64,000 bases of DNA, taken from the NCBI GenBank assembly GCA_002327985.1, contig DCVM01000181.1, positions 28,538 to 92,537 of the forward strand, written 5' to 3'. This DNA comes from Syntrophaceae bacterium UBA2188. GTDB lineage: Bacteria > Desulfobacterota > BSN033 > UBA1163. The position numbers were made by a program, and so were the translations under genes. Shown piece after piece: positions 54,425 through 62,565 of the stretch (positions are counted from its first letter, which is position 1; each line of letters opens with the position of its first letter). The notes beneath the pieces were generated by a model. The model saw nothing but the letters and a program-made list of their open reading frames with translations. It was not told the DNA's origin and ran no database searches.

Positions 54425-55159
54425 ATGGCAGATAAATCCTTTTTCATAGATACAACAAAATGTACGGCTTGTCGGGGGTGCCAGATTGCCTGCAAGCAGT
54501 GGAATAAAAACCCTGGGACGAAAACCCTGCAGCAAGGAAATCACCAGAATCCCGCTGATCTTTCGGCCTCAACATTTAAATTGGTGAGGTTTAATGAGGT
54601 GGAGGTGCCAGGAGGAGAACCCCAATGGTTTTTCTTTCCTGATCAGTGCAGGCACTGTATGTCTCCTCCCTGTAAAGAAGTGGCGGATGAAAAAGCCAAA
54701 GGAGCGATAATCCACGATGAAAAGACCGGGGCGGTTATCTTTAACCCAAAAGTAAAGATAAAACCGGGGGATTTTAAAGAAGTCCGTGAAGCCTGTCCCT
54801 ATGATATCCCAAGAATCTCTGGTGCGGGAATCATGGCAAAATGCACCATGTGTTTTGATCGCATCAATGAAGGGATGCTTCCCGCCTGTGTGAAGACTTG
54901 CCCAACTGGAGCCATGAATTTCGGAGATCGAAAAGAGATCCTGGAGAAGGCCAACAAAAGACTTGAAGAGGTAAAAGGAACCTATAAAGACGCGATGTTG
55001 GCGAACACCGATGATGTTAGGGTGATTTTCCTTATTGTGGATGATCCCAAAAAGTATCACAAATTTGCAGTAGCAGATAATACGATTGGGATCACGAGAA
55101 AAATGGCGCTAAAGCGTCTTTTTCAACCTCTTACCAGTTTGCGTCATATGATCGGATAA
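54425..55159 (+). CDS. fdhB: Formate dehydrogenase beta subunit, four [4Fe-4S] clusters
   Basis: The 244-residue protein has C13-T-A-C-R-G-C-Q-I-A-C23, C-R-H-C-M-S-P-P-C, C-P-Y-D-I-P and C-T-M-C-F-D-R-I-x6-C-V-K-T-C-P, the 16-cysteine pattern of DMSO reductase-type electron-transfer subunits. It lacks the C-terminal membrane helix of E. coli FdnH, and no cytochrome b subunit follows. The complex is therefore likely a soluble periplasmic FdhAB, as in Desulfovibrio, that passes electrons to a periplasmic cytochrome. AAAGGAGGTG precedes the ATG. Confidence 0.93.
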   Translation: MADKSFFIDTTKCTACRGCQIACKQWNKNPGTKTLQQGNHQNPADLSASTFKLVRFNEVEVPGGEPQWFFFPDQCRHCMSPPCKEVADEKAKGAIIHDEKTGAVIFNPKVKIKPGDFKEVREACPYDIPRISGAGIMAKCTMCFDRINEGMLPACVKTCPTGAMNFGDRKEILEKANKRLEEVKGTYKDAMLANTDDVRVIFLIVDDPKKYHKFAVADNTIGITRKMALKRLFQPLTSLRHMIG

Positions 55160-55160
55160 A

Positions 55161-55208
55161 ACCCCCTCTCATCTCCCTCCTCTTTGATGGACGAGGGAAG
55201 GTGGGGGT
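55161..55208. repeat. CT/GA-rich hairpin repeat (family A)
   Basis: ACCCCCTCTCATCTCCCTCC and its G/A-rich partner ending GAGGGAAGGTGGGGGT meet around TCTTTGATGGA. It lies between the fdhB stop and the terminator. Confidence 0.7.
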
Positions 55209-55235
55209 AAAATAGGATCAGGGGGGTGTTTTTTA

Positions 55236-55278
55236 GGGCTTGTTTCGGATGGGAGTCTCGAAACAAGCCCGTTTTTTT
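55236..55278 (+). terminator. Strong Rho-independent terminator after fdhB
   Basis: GGGCTTGTTTCG (55236-55247) and CGAAACAAGCCC (55259-55270) form a perfect 12-base stem, followed by GTTTTTTT. It separates fdhAB from fdhE. Confidence 0.93.
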
Positions 55279-55303
55279 CCTTTCCATCCCTCATCAACAA
55301 GTA

Positions 55304-55345
55304 TCTCCCTCTCCCTTGATGGGAGAGGGGCGGGTTGAGGGTGGG
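55304..55345. repeat. CT/GA-rich hairpin repeat (family A)
   Basis: ATCTCCCTCTCCCTTGATGG followed by GAGAGGGGCGGGTTGAGGGT is a second family A copy on the other side of the terminator, just before fdhE. Confidence 0.7.
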
Positions 55346-55372
55346 TAAAACTTTAACTCACAGGAGAACTCC

Positions 55373-56224
55373 TTGGAAAAGCTAAAAAGAAGAATTCAAC
55401 GGATTAAAAAGAAAAGACCCGGCTATGGAGAGATTTTGGATTTCTACCAGAGGGTCAAAGAGGCACAGGAAAAAATAAAAGTTTCTTTAAAAATGGGTCC
55501 CATAAAACTCAAAAGAGAATGGAAGGAGCTCCTGGCCAAAGAAGGTTTTTCATTGATCCAAAAAGAAGATTTCCCATTGGATAGGGAGGCCTCCATCAAA
55601 CTCTTTGAAACCCTCTGCCAGATTGGAAAAAATGCAAATCCCCATATGGCAAAGCAAGTGAGAAAAATTGAAGAGGCTATCAGAAATAAAAAAATAGACC
55701 TGAAGGAAATATTAAAATCGGGAGTCAAGGAACAAAAAATTGTTCAGTTTGCTGACGAATTTAAATTGGATAAAAAAGTGTTCTTATTTTTAATTCAGAA
55801 CAGTACAAAGCCTTCTGTGGAGGCCGGAATGGAACAACTCCGTAGTGAACTGGACCCTGAAACCTGGCTGAAGGGCTATTGCCCTGTCTGCAGCTCCCTC
55901 CCACATCTCAGTCTGTTAAGGGAAGAAGTTGGAAGAAGATATATGCTCTGTTCCTTTTGTGGATACTCATGGAGAATGGATCGATTAATTTGCGCATTTT
56001 GCAATAATACAGAGCAACCCTCTCTGCAGTATTTTTGTGGTGAGGGAGAGGAGGCCTATCGTATTGACCTGTGCGATAAATGTCACCAGTATATCAAGAC
56101 CATTGACCTTAGAACCCTTGGAGAATCTGACCCCCTCTTGGAGGATCTCGCCACCTTCCACCTCGATCTGATCGCCTCCGAAAAAGGCTATAAAAGACCA
56201 GTTCCCAACCCCTGGATGACCTAA
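55373..56224 (+). CDS. fdhE: Formate dehydrogenase accessory protein FdhE
   Basis: The 283-residue protein has a helical N-terminal half and a zinc/iron-binding C-terminal half with four C-x2-C type pairs: C-P-V-C-S, C-S-F-C-G-Y-S-W, C-A-F-C-N and C-D-K-C-H-Q-Y. FdhE is needed for active formate dehydrogenase in E. coli. The start is a TTG, with AGGAG (55362-55366) 6 bases upstream; no ATG fits. It fits the upstream fdhAB genes. Confidence 0.88.
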   Translation: MEKLKRRIQRIKKKRPGYGEILDFYQRVKEAQEKIKVSLKMGPIKLKREWKELLAKEGFSLIQKEDFPLDREASIKLFETLCQIGKNANPHMAKQVRKIEEAIRNKKIDLKEILKSGVKEQKIVQFADEFKLDKKVFLFLIQNSTKPSVEAGMEQLRSELDPETWLKGYCPVCSSLPHLSLLREEVGRRYMLCSFCGYSWRMDRLICAFCNNTEQPSLQYFCGEGEEAYRIDLCDKCHQYIKTIDLRTLGESDPLLEDLATFHLDLIASEKGYKRPVPNPWMT

Positions 56225-56253
56225 AAATCATTGGTGTTGGGGATTAAGAATCA

Positions 56254-56372
56254 TTCGCCCTTGTTTTCAGATGGCAGATAAGGTATAAATACTTGATAGT
56301 GTTCGTAAATGGTGATTGTGGAAAATGTATTTCACTAACACTATTTGGTATCAGTAAACACCGAAGGGCGAA
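56254..56372 (+). promoter_or_regulatory. Nested inverted repeats whose outer arm pairs with the selenoprotein ribosome binding site
   Basis: TTCGCCCTT (56254-56262) is exactly complementary to AAGGGCGAA (56364-56372), which contains the Shine-Dalgarno of the gene at 56376. Inside lies a second inverted repeat, ATAGTGTT (56296-56303) and AACACTAT (56337-56344), extended on both sides with mismatches. If formed in RNA, the outer stem would hide the ribosome binding site. It could also be a MITE-like insertion that happens to end there. Confidence 0.55.
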
Positions 56373-56375
56373 GAC

Positions 56376-57512
56376 ATGAAAGTAAAAGGTTTGATACTAG
56401 GCATTTTGTCTCTGGGATTTTTCTTGCACGTCTGGGCTTTTCCCTCCCCTGCCCAACAATGGCCAAAGACCCTTACCCTTCTCTATAGCAATAATATCAA
56501 TGGTGAAATTGAGCCCTGTCCCACCTGAGGGGAAAAGAATCGAATTGGCGGTCTGGCCAGGAGAGGAGCATGGGTGAAGGATCTTCATGAGAGTGAAAAA
56601 GGGATACTTATTTTGGATTCAGGTGATCTCCTTTTTAAAAAATATCTTAATCCCCTTTCCGAAAATGAATTAAAGGGAGTGAGGGAGAAGGCCCATCTGA
56701 TTATCGAGGGTTTCAATTTAACGGGTTATGATGCCATAGGCATTGGCGACGATGATTTAACCCTGGGAAAAGAATTTCTATTGGAAAATTTAAAAAAGGC
56801 TAATTTCCCATTTCTATCGTCCAATCTCCTTGACGAGGGGTCTGGGAATATTCTTTTTCAATCCTCTTTGATCAAAGAAATCAATGGGTTTCGAATCGGA
56901 ATTTTTAGTCTTCTCTCGCCCGACTTATTTACAGGTCCTTCTGATCCCCGTAGGAAGGGATTGATTGTCCGGTCACCGATCGAAACAGCCCAGGCCATGA
57001 TCAAAGAATTAAAGCCCAAAACCGATCTGATCATCCTCTTGAGCCATCTTGGCTATGCCAAGGATATCGATCTGGCCCAGACGGTCCAAGGAATTAATAT
57101 TATCATCGGGGGCCATAACGGAGTCCATTTCGTCATTCCTCCTGTTATCAAGGATACCCTCATTCTTCAAATGGCTTCTCGAGGGATGTTCGGAGGAAGG
57201 CTTACCCTTATCTTCTATAATAATGAACCCATCTTTTACAATTCAGCAATCAAACTATCCTTGGAAAACAATCTTAACAATTTTAACCAACGCTTAAAGG
57301 CCAAGGACACAACAGAGGCTGAAAAGGCTCAGTGGCGAAAAGCAAAAGAAGAGACCGAACGAACCCTGAACCAACTTCATGGGAAGAACAATTTTATAAA
57401 TCATATCATCCCATTGCAAGAACAGATGAAAGAGCACCCGGATATTAAAAGGCTTGTCGAAAACTTCAAGGGTCAATTTCCAGGAGCAAAAACGATCTCT
57501 TCTCCACAATAA
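56376..57512 (+). CDS. Probable new selenoprotein: exported metallophosphatase (5'-nucleotidase)-fold protein with CPTU motif
   Basis: Read through the in-frame TGA at 56526-56528, the gene encodes 378 residues with selenocysteine at 51. It starts with a signal peptide (M-K-V-K-G-L-I-L-G..., residues 1-27), then L-L-Y-S-N-N-I-N-G-E-I-E-P-C48-P-T-U51, I-G-G-L-A-R-R, L-D-S-G-D, L-S-H-L-G and I-I-G-G-H-N-G-V-H. That is the order of the UshA/5'-nucleotidase metallophosphatase fold. From memory, relatives have Cys at the U position. The D-x-H-G and G-N-H-E metal motifs are altered (N-I-N-G, G-D-D-D), so phosphatase activity is doubtful; a C-x2-U redox role is plausible. The ATG at 56376 has AAGGG 7 bases upstream. 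The TGA is followed by a SECIS-like hairpin, and selA and tRNA-Sec are nearby. The radical SAM gene begins 5 bases after its stop. Confidence 0.82.
56526..56565 (+). promoter_or_regulatory. UGA(Sec) codon and SECIS-like hairpin of the new selenoprotein gene
   Basis: TGGC (56546-56549) and GCCA (56556-56559) pair around the loop GGTCTG, which lies 22-27 bases after the TGA. The GGUCU loop is the same as in the E. coli fdhF SECIS element, and the distance fits bacterial SECIS rules. The lower stem is weak. Confidence 0.68.
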
Positions 57513-57517
57513 TAAAG

Positions 57518-59302
57518 ATGACAAATATTGATCTCATTCTTCTTCATCCCCCTACCCTATATGACTTCAGGAATCGGCCTGGGATCCATGGCCCGATCAG
57601 CGATGTTGTTCCCTCCACCCCGATCTTTGAAATGTATCCCATTGGGTTTGCCAGCCTCTCAGAATATTTAGAGCGGCACGGTCTCAAAGTCAGGATCATC
57701 AATGTGGCCATGAAGATGCTCAAGGATGAGAAATTCGATGTGGAGCGGCTCATCCAGAAAAATAAGCCTATTGCTTACGGGATCGATCTCCACTGGATGG
57801 CCCACGTTCAAGGGGCCTTAGCGCTTGCTGAGATCATTAAGCGGTTTCATCCAGAAATCCCTGTCATCTTGGGTGGGTTTTCAGCGTCCTATTACCATGA
57901 GGAGATTCTCCGTCAATATCCTTTTATCGATTTTGTAGTGAGAGGAGATTCGACAGAGAAGCCGCTGCTTCAACTTCTTCAGACGATCAAAAAAGGGGGA
58001 GATTTTAAAAATATCCCTAATCTGACCTATCGGAATGAAAAGAATGAAATTCAGGTCAATGCCCTCACCCACGTGCCGGAAAACCTAAATGAGATGACGA
58101 TCGATTACCGTCACATCATGAAGAAGGTGGTGAGGTATGCGGACCCCACAGGTTACCAACCTTTTATGGATTGGTACACCTATCCTGTGACAGCTGTCTT
58201 CACCTGCCGCGGATGTCTCTATTCCTGTAAGACTTGCGGAGGATCCGCACAGACCTTTCGAACGATGGCGAATCGCAGGAAACCGGCCTATCGGGATCCC
58301 AAATTATTGGCCCAGGATGTCTTCAACATCTCGGATCACCTCCACGCACCGGTGATGATCATCGGCGATATCTTTCAACCTGGGGAAGAATATGGGTACA
58401 CCTTTCTTCAGGAATTGAAGAAGCGACCGATCACCAACCATATTGCTTTTGAATTTTTTGTTCCTCCTTCCAGGGATCAACTTAAAAGGATTGCTCAGTC
58501 GATTTCCAACTTCAATATCGAGATTTCCCCCGAATCACACGACGAAGAAGTCCGTAAAGCCTTTGGAAGGCCTTACAACAATCAATCATTGGAGAGGATG
58601 ATCGAAGAGGCCATTGATCTCGGCTCGAAGCGGGTCGATCTCTTCTTCATGACCGGTCTCCCGAAGCAAACCTATCAATCCGTCCTGGATACAGTAGAAT
58701 ATTGTCGGACTCTTTTAGAACGATTTCGTTCCTACCCTAAACTCTTCCCCTTCATCTCGCCTCTCGCCCCCTTCTTGGATCCGGGGAGTATAGTTTTTGA
58801 AGCACCAGAAAAATATGGATACCGCTTACTTTATCGGACCGTGGAGGAACATCGTCAAGCCTTGCTGGCCCCCAGTTGGAAATACATCCTCAACTACGAA
58901 ACAGAATGGATGAACCGGGACGAGATCGTCTATAGCACCTATGAAGCGGGAAAGAGGCTCAATCGTTTGAAAGCCGAATTCGGGCTGATCGATCCGAAGA
59001 CGGCAGAATCGGTTGAGATCCGTCTTGAAGGGGCTCTAAAGGTGATGAAAGAGATTGACCGAATCATGGTCCTTCCAGACCCAAAGGAGAGGGAAAAGGC
59101 GTTGGAGTCCATTTCAAGTGGCCTTCTCTCCCTCCATCACTACAGCATGTCTACGATTTGCGAGAAAAAAGAACTGGAATGGCCTACTCGATTTATTCGA
59201 ATGAATTTCATCAAGATTCTTAAAACACTCCTGATGAGGAGGAAGCCCAATGTCTCTATCCCTTCGTCAACAGGTGCTCCGCAAAATACCCAGTGTGGAT
59301 GA
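57518..59302 (+). CDS. B12-binding radical SAM protein
   Basis: The 594-residue protein has a cobalamin-binding Rossmann domain (residues 1-185, with P-I-G-F-A-S-L-S-E-Y-L and V-I-L-G-G-F-S-A-S-Y-Y) and a radical SAM core with C233-x3-C237-x2-C240 and an extra C230 just before it. The middle keeps E-I-S-P-E-S-H-D. Such enzymes use SAM and B12 for methyl transfer or other radical chemistry; the substrate is unknown. It starts 5 bases after the selenoprotein stop and overlaps selA by 53 bases, so it may act on selenium metabolism or on the selenoprotein. That is inference from position. Confidence 0.85.
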   Translation: MTNIDLILLHPPTLYDFRNRPGIHGPISDVVPSTPIFEMYPIGFASLSEYLERHGLKVRIINVAMKMLKDEKFDVERLIQKNKPIAYGIDLHWMAHVQGALALAEIIKRFHPEIPVILGGFSASYYHEEILRQYPFIDFVVRGDSTEKPLLQLLQTIKKGGDFKNIPNLTYRNEKNEIQVNALTHVPENLNEMTIDYRHIMKKVVRYADPTGYQPFMDWYTYPVTAVFTCRGCLYSCKTCGGSAQTFRTMANRRKPAYRDPKLLAQDVFNISDHLHAPVMIIGDIFQPGEEYGYTFLQELKKRPITNHIAFEFFVPPSRDQLKRIAQSISNFNIEISPESHDEEVRKAFGRPYNNQSLERMIEEAIDLGSKRVDLFFMTGLPKQTYQSVLDTVEYCRTLLERFRSYPKLFPFISPLAPFLDPGSIVFEAPEKYGYRLLYRTVEEHRQALLAPSWKYILNYETEWMNRDEIVYSTYEAGKRLNRLKAEFGLIDPKTAESVEIRLEGALKVMKEIDRIMVLPDPKEREKALESISSGLLSLHHYSMSTICEKKELEWPTRFIRMNFIKILKTLLMRRKPNVSIPSSTGAPQNTQCG

Positions 59303-60683
59303 AATTCTTTCAAGACCAGAAATCGCTGAACTCTTAAAGGTCCATCCCCGTAACGTTGTGGTCGAGGCCATTCGAAAGGGAATAGGAAGACTGCGCCAAG
59401 AAATCCTCCAAAAAGAGGAAGGGCCTCAATCAGGGGATGACCTCTTTTCTTTTGAGCACTTGGTTCCCCTTTTCCAGAAAGAGATTGACCTTCAGATTCA
59501 ACCTCGACTCCGCCGCGTTATCAATGCAACCGGAGTGATCATTCACACCAACCTGGGAAGAGCCCCGCTCCATCCTTCTGCGATTCAACACCTCGTCGAG
59601 GTTTCCAAAACTTATTCCAACTTAGAATATGACATTGAATTAGGTGAACGGGGAAACCGATATGCGCATGTGGAAGAGATCCTCTGCCGCCTATCCGGTG
59701 CAGAATCAGCCTTGGTGGTAAACAATAATGCGGGGGCCGTCTTGCTTGTCATCAATACCCTTGCAGAAGGCAAGGAGGTGATCGTCTCAAGAGGAGAACT
59801 GGTCGAGATAGGAGGAGCTTTCCGGATCCCTGATGTGATGAGGCGTAGCGGTGCCTTGCTCAGAGAGGTCGGAACAACCAACCGTACCCACCTCAATGAT
59901 TATCAGAAGGCGATTGGTCCTCAGACCGGCCTATTGCTCAAGGTTCACACCAGTAACTTCAGAGTGATGGGATTTTCCTCAGAAGTCTCTCTTGAGGACT
60001 TGGTTCAGCTGGGGAAACAACATCAACTCCCTGTGATCGACGATTTAGGAAGCGGGTGCCTGATCGATCTCACCCTGTATGGCTTAGAAAAGGAGCCTAC
60101 CGTTCAAGAGATGATAAAAACGGGGGTGGATGCAATCACCTTCAGCGGTGATAAACTTTTAGGAGGGCCTCAGGCCGGGATCATTTTGGGGAAGAAAAAT
60201 TCTTTGGATCTTTTTAAGATCAACCCGCTGACCCGAGCTCTTCGCATTGATAAACTCACCTTGGCTGCCCTTGAATCAACCCTTCTCCTCTACCTCGACA
60301 AAAAGAGGGCGATGGAGGAGATCCCAACCCTTCTGATGTTAAGTTTGGATACAAAGAGATTAAAAATAAGAGGGAGACGCCTGCTCAAGAGATTGTCGAA
60401 AATGGAAAATAAGCGGATCACTTGCACTCTAAGAGAAGATGTCTCTCAGGTGGGCGGGGGGGCCCTCCCGCTTCAAGAGCTTCCAACCATCGTTTTGACC
60501 CTCAAACCTCTTGACTTTTCTTTAAACACCCTTGAGCTTCATTTAAGGAAGGGGGATCCCCCGATTATTTCTCGAATCAGCAAAGAAGAGTTGATCCTGG
60601 ATATGAGAACGGTCTTCGATGAAGAAATCCCTATTCTTGCTCAAGAAATTGAGAAAGCCTTGACTAAAATCGCAAAGAGCTAA
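59250..60683 (+). CDS. selA: L-seryl-tRNA(Sec) selenium transferase
   Basis: The 477-residue protein has the SelA pattern: R-R-V-I-N-A-T-G-V-I-I-H-T-N-L-G-R-A-P-L, N-N-N-A-G-A-V, L-K-V-H-T-S-N-F, D-L-G-S-G-C and the PLP lysine K302 in F-S-G-D-K-L-L-G-G-P-Q-A-G. It converts seryl-tRNA(Sec) to selenocysteinyl-tRNA(Sec) with selenophosphate. AGGAGG lies 8 bases before the ATG, inside the upstream gene. selB and selD are not in the window. Confidence 0.97.
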   Translation: MSLSLRQQVLRKIPSVDEILSRPEIAELLKVHPRNVVVEAIRKGIGRLRQEILQKEEGPQSGDDLFSFEHLVPLFQKEIDLQIQPRLRRVINATGVIIHTNLGRAPLHPSAIQHLVEVSKTYSNLEYDIELGERGNRYAHVEEILCRLSGAESALVVNNNAGAVLLVINTLAEGKEVIVSRGELVEIGGAFRIPDVMRRSGALLREVGTTNRTHLNDYQKAIGPQTGLLLKVHTSNFRVMGFSSEVSLEDLVQLGKQHQLPVIDDLGSGCLIDLTLYGLEKEPTVQEMIKTGVDAITFSGDKLLGGPQAGIILGKKNSLDLFKINPLTRALRIDKLTLAALESTLLLYLDKKRAMEEIPTLLMLSLDTKRLKIRGRRLLKRLSKMENKRITCTLREDVSQVGGGALPLQELPTIVLTLKPLDFSLNTLELHLRKGDPPIISRISKEELILDMRTVFDEEIPILAQEIEKALTKIAKS

Positions 60684-60769
60684 GCGGAGAGCATATCGAT
60701 TTCGAGTGGGATAAAGCTGAAAAGATAATCCTTTGCTCTTGGCGGTTATTTGCTATGCGTTGATACTCG

Positions 60770-61765
60770 ATGACTGATCACCCTTCCGATCAAGGCAAGC
60801 ACTTCTCTCTTCAGGTTTCAAAAAGGGGCCAGGGGAGGCGCCTCGACCAATTTCTTGCAGAAACGTATCTCCGTCTCTCCCGTTCTCAGGTAAAAAATTT
60901 AATTGAGAATCATCATATCTTTCTCAATCAGAGACCGACTAAACCCAGCGCTCGTATCAAAACAGGGGATTTGATCTCGGGGTCCCTTCCTCAACCCACT
61001 CTCCTCTCTCTCGTGCCAGAATCCCTTCCCCTCGCCATCCTTTACGAAGACCCTTCTATCCTTGTCATTGACAAGCCACCGGGAATGGTCGTTCATCCTG
61101 CTTGTGGAAACGTTTCCGGCACATTGGTCAATGCAATTCTTTTTCATTGTAAAGACCTCGCTGGGATTAATGGTGTCTTGAGACCAGGGATTGTACACCG
61201 ATTGGATAAGGATACTTCAGGGGTGATGGTCATTGCTAAAGAGGATGAGGCATTTCACCAATTAACGAAACAATTTAAAAACCGGACTGTGGACAAAGTC
61301 TATCTGGCGATTGTCTATGGAACGTTCAGCCAGGATGAAGGGGTCATTGATTCTCCCATCGGTAGGCACCCAACGGAGAGGAAACGGATGTCCACACGCA
61401 CGAAAAGGGGGAGAAGTGCAATCACCCGGTGGAAGAAGGTTGAAGAATGGGAGGGCTGTACACTCCTTGAAATCTTTCCTCAGACCGGTCGAACCCATCA
61501 GATTCGGGTCCATCTCTCCTCCATCGGCCATCCGGTATTGGGGGATTCTCTGTACGGAAGAAAAGGGAGATACGGGGTCATCCACAATTCAGTTTTAAAA
61601 GAAGGGGTCAAAAAGTTAAATCGGCAAGCTCTCCATGCTCAACGATTGGGATTCACCCATCCCCGAACAGGAGATCGGGTCCAGTTCGAATCACCCCTCC
61701 CTCGGGACATGAGGGAAGTGTTGGAATGGTTAAGGTCAAAAGCAGAGGTCATTAACACCAAATGA
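60770..61765 (+). CDS. rluD: Ribosomal large subunit pseudouridine synthase, RluA/RluD family
   Basis: The 331-residue protein has an S4 domain (residues 22-75) and the catalytic H-R-L-D-K-D-T-S-G motif with D146, then R-T-H-Q-I-R-V-H-L. RluD makes pseudouridines in 23S rRNA helix 69; the exact target here is not certain. It overlaps pgeF (ATGA), a common pairing. Confidence 0.93.
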   Translation: MTDHPSDQGKHFSLQVSKRGQGRRLDQFLAETYLRLSRSQVKNLIENHHIFLNQRPTKPSARIKTGDLISGSLPQPTLLSLVPESLPLAILYEDPSILVIDKPPGMVVHPACGNVSGTLVNAILFHCKDLAGINGVLRPGIVHRLDKDTSGVMVIAKEDEAFHQLTKQFKNRTVDKVYLAIVYGTFSQDEGVIDSPIGRHPTERKRMSTRTKRGRSAITRWKKVEEWEGCTLLEIFPQTGRTHQIRVHLSSIGHPVLGDSLYGRKGRYGVIHNSVLKEGVKKLNRQALHAQRLGFTHPRTGDRVQFESPLPRDMREVLEWLRSKAEVINTK

Positions 61766-62553
61766 ATATTCTTAATCGATCCGATTTAAAAACAAGAAAC
61801 TGCCTCTCCTATTTTGAAATTCCGGAGTGGACTCAACTCGGCTGGGTCCAACACGCCTTCCTTACCCGCCAGGGTGGGGTGAGCCTCCCTCCTTATGCTT
61901 CGCTCAACCTGAGTGATAAAAATGGTGATCCGAAAGCATGGGTTGCAAAGAATAAGAACCTCACTGCTACCACTTTTGGCTTTGACCCAAAAAGTTTGAT
62001 CCTGCTCGATCAAATACAACAGGACCAAATCCTTCTCCTCAAAAGCCCTATCGTCACCCTTCCCTCCCCTTTAGAATTTGATGCCCTGATCACCAATGCT
62101 CCGAATAGGTTTCTCGGTATCCTCACGGCGGATTGTATTCCCATCCTGGTCGTCGATCAAAAGAAGAAAGTCATCGCTGCCATCCACGCTGGAAGGCGGG
62201 GAACCGCTCTCCATATTACATTAAAGGTTTTAAAAAAGATGAAGGATGAGTTCGGTTGCTCGTCCAATAACCTCCTCATCGCTATGGGTTCATCCATAAG
62301 CTCTTGCTGCTATGAAATCGATGAAAGAGTTTTTCAAAGGGAATGGGAACCCTTCTCCACCTCAAGGGGGGCAGGTAAATGGATGGTTGATCTGGCTCAG
62401 ATCAATATCGATCAGATGAAAAGAAAGGAAATCAAGGAAGAACAAATTTCTTGGATCAATCTCTGCACTCATTGTCATCACGATCTCTTTTTTTCCTATC
62501 GAAAAGAAGGGCAAACTGGGAGACAACTTTCATTCATTGGAATATTGGAATAA
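61762..62553 (+). CDS. pgeF: Laccase-domain (YfiH/PgeF) protein
   Basis: The 263-residue protein has the YfiH core: H-A-F-L-T-R-Q-G-G-V-S, L-T-A-D-C-I-P-I-L-V, A-A-I-H-A-G-R-R-G-T, G-S-S-I-S-S-C-C-Y-E-I and C-T-H-C-H-H-D-L-F-F-S-Y-R. Members act as purine nucleoside phosphorylases or remove mis-incorporated amino acids in peptidoglycan. The usual H-A-G-W-R-G has Arg in place of Trp. The last codons (I-G-I-L-E) are part of a family B repeat arm. Confidence 0.9.
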   Translation: MNILNRSDLKTRNCLSYFEIPEWTQLGWVQHAFLTRQGGVSLPPYASLNLSDKNGDPKAWVAKNKNLTATTFGFDPKSLILLDQIQQDQILLLKSPIVTLPSPLEFDALITNAPNRFLGILTADCIPILVVDQKKKVIAAIHAGRRGTALHITLKVLKKMKDEFGCSSNNLLIAMGSSISSCCYEIDERVFQREWEPFSTSRGAGKWMVDLAQINIDQMKRKEIKEEQISWINLCTHCHHDLFFSYRKEGQTGRQLSFIGILE

Positions 62554-62565
62554 TGGCGTGATGGA
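62539..62565. repeat. Single arm of the GGAATATTGG repeat (family B) across the pgeF stop
   Basis: TGGAATATTGGAATAATGGC followed by GTGATGG matches the arms at 17317, 26616 and 46771. It forms the pgeF stop codon and the region before the next start. Confidence 0.6.

Noticed and set aside
56376..57512. Gene at 56376 as a pseudogene with a nonsense mutation, or as a shorter gene starting at 56574
   Set aside because: The frame on both sides of the TGA is intact and motif-bearing, the signal peptide lies only upstream of it, and a SECIS-like hairpin plus selA and tRNA-Sec are close. A start at 56574 would remove the signal peptide and the first strand of the fold and has no ribosome binding site.
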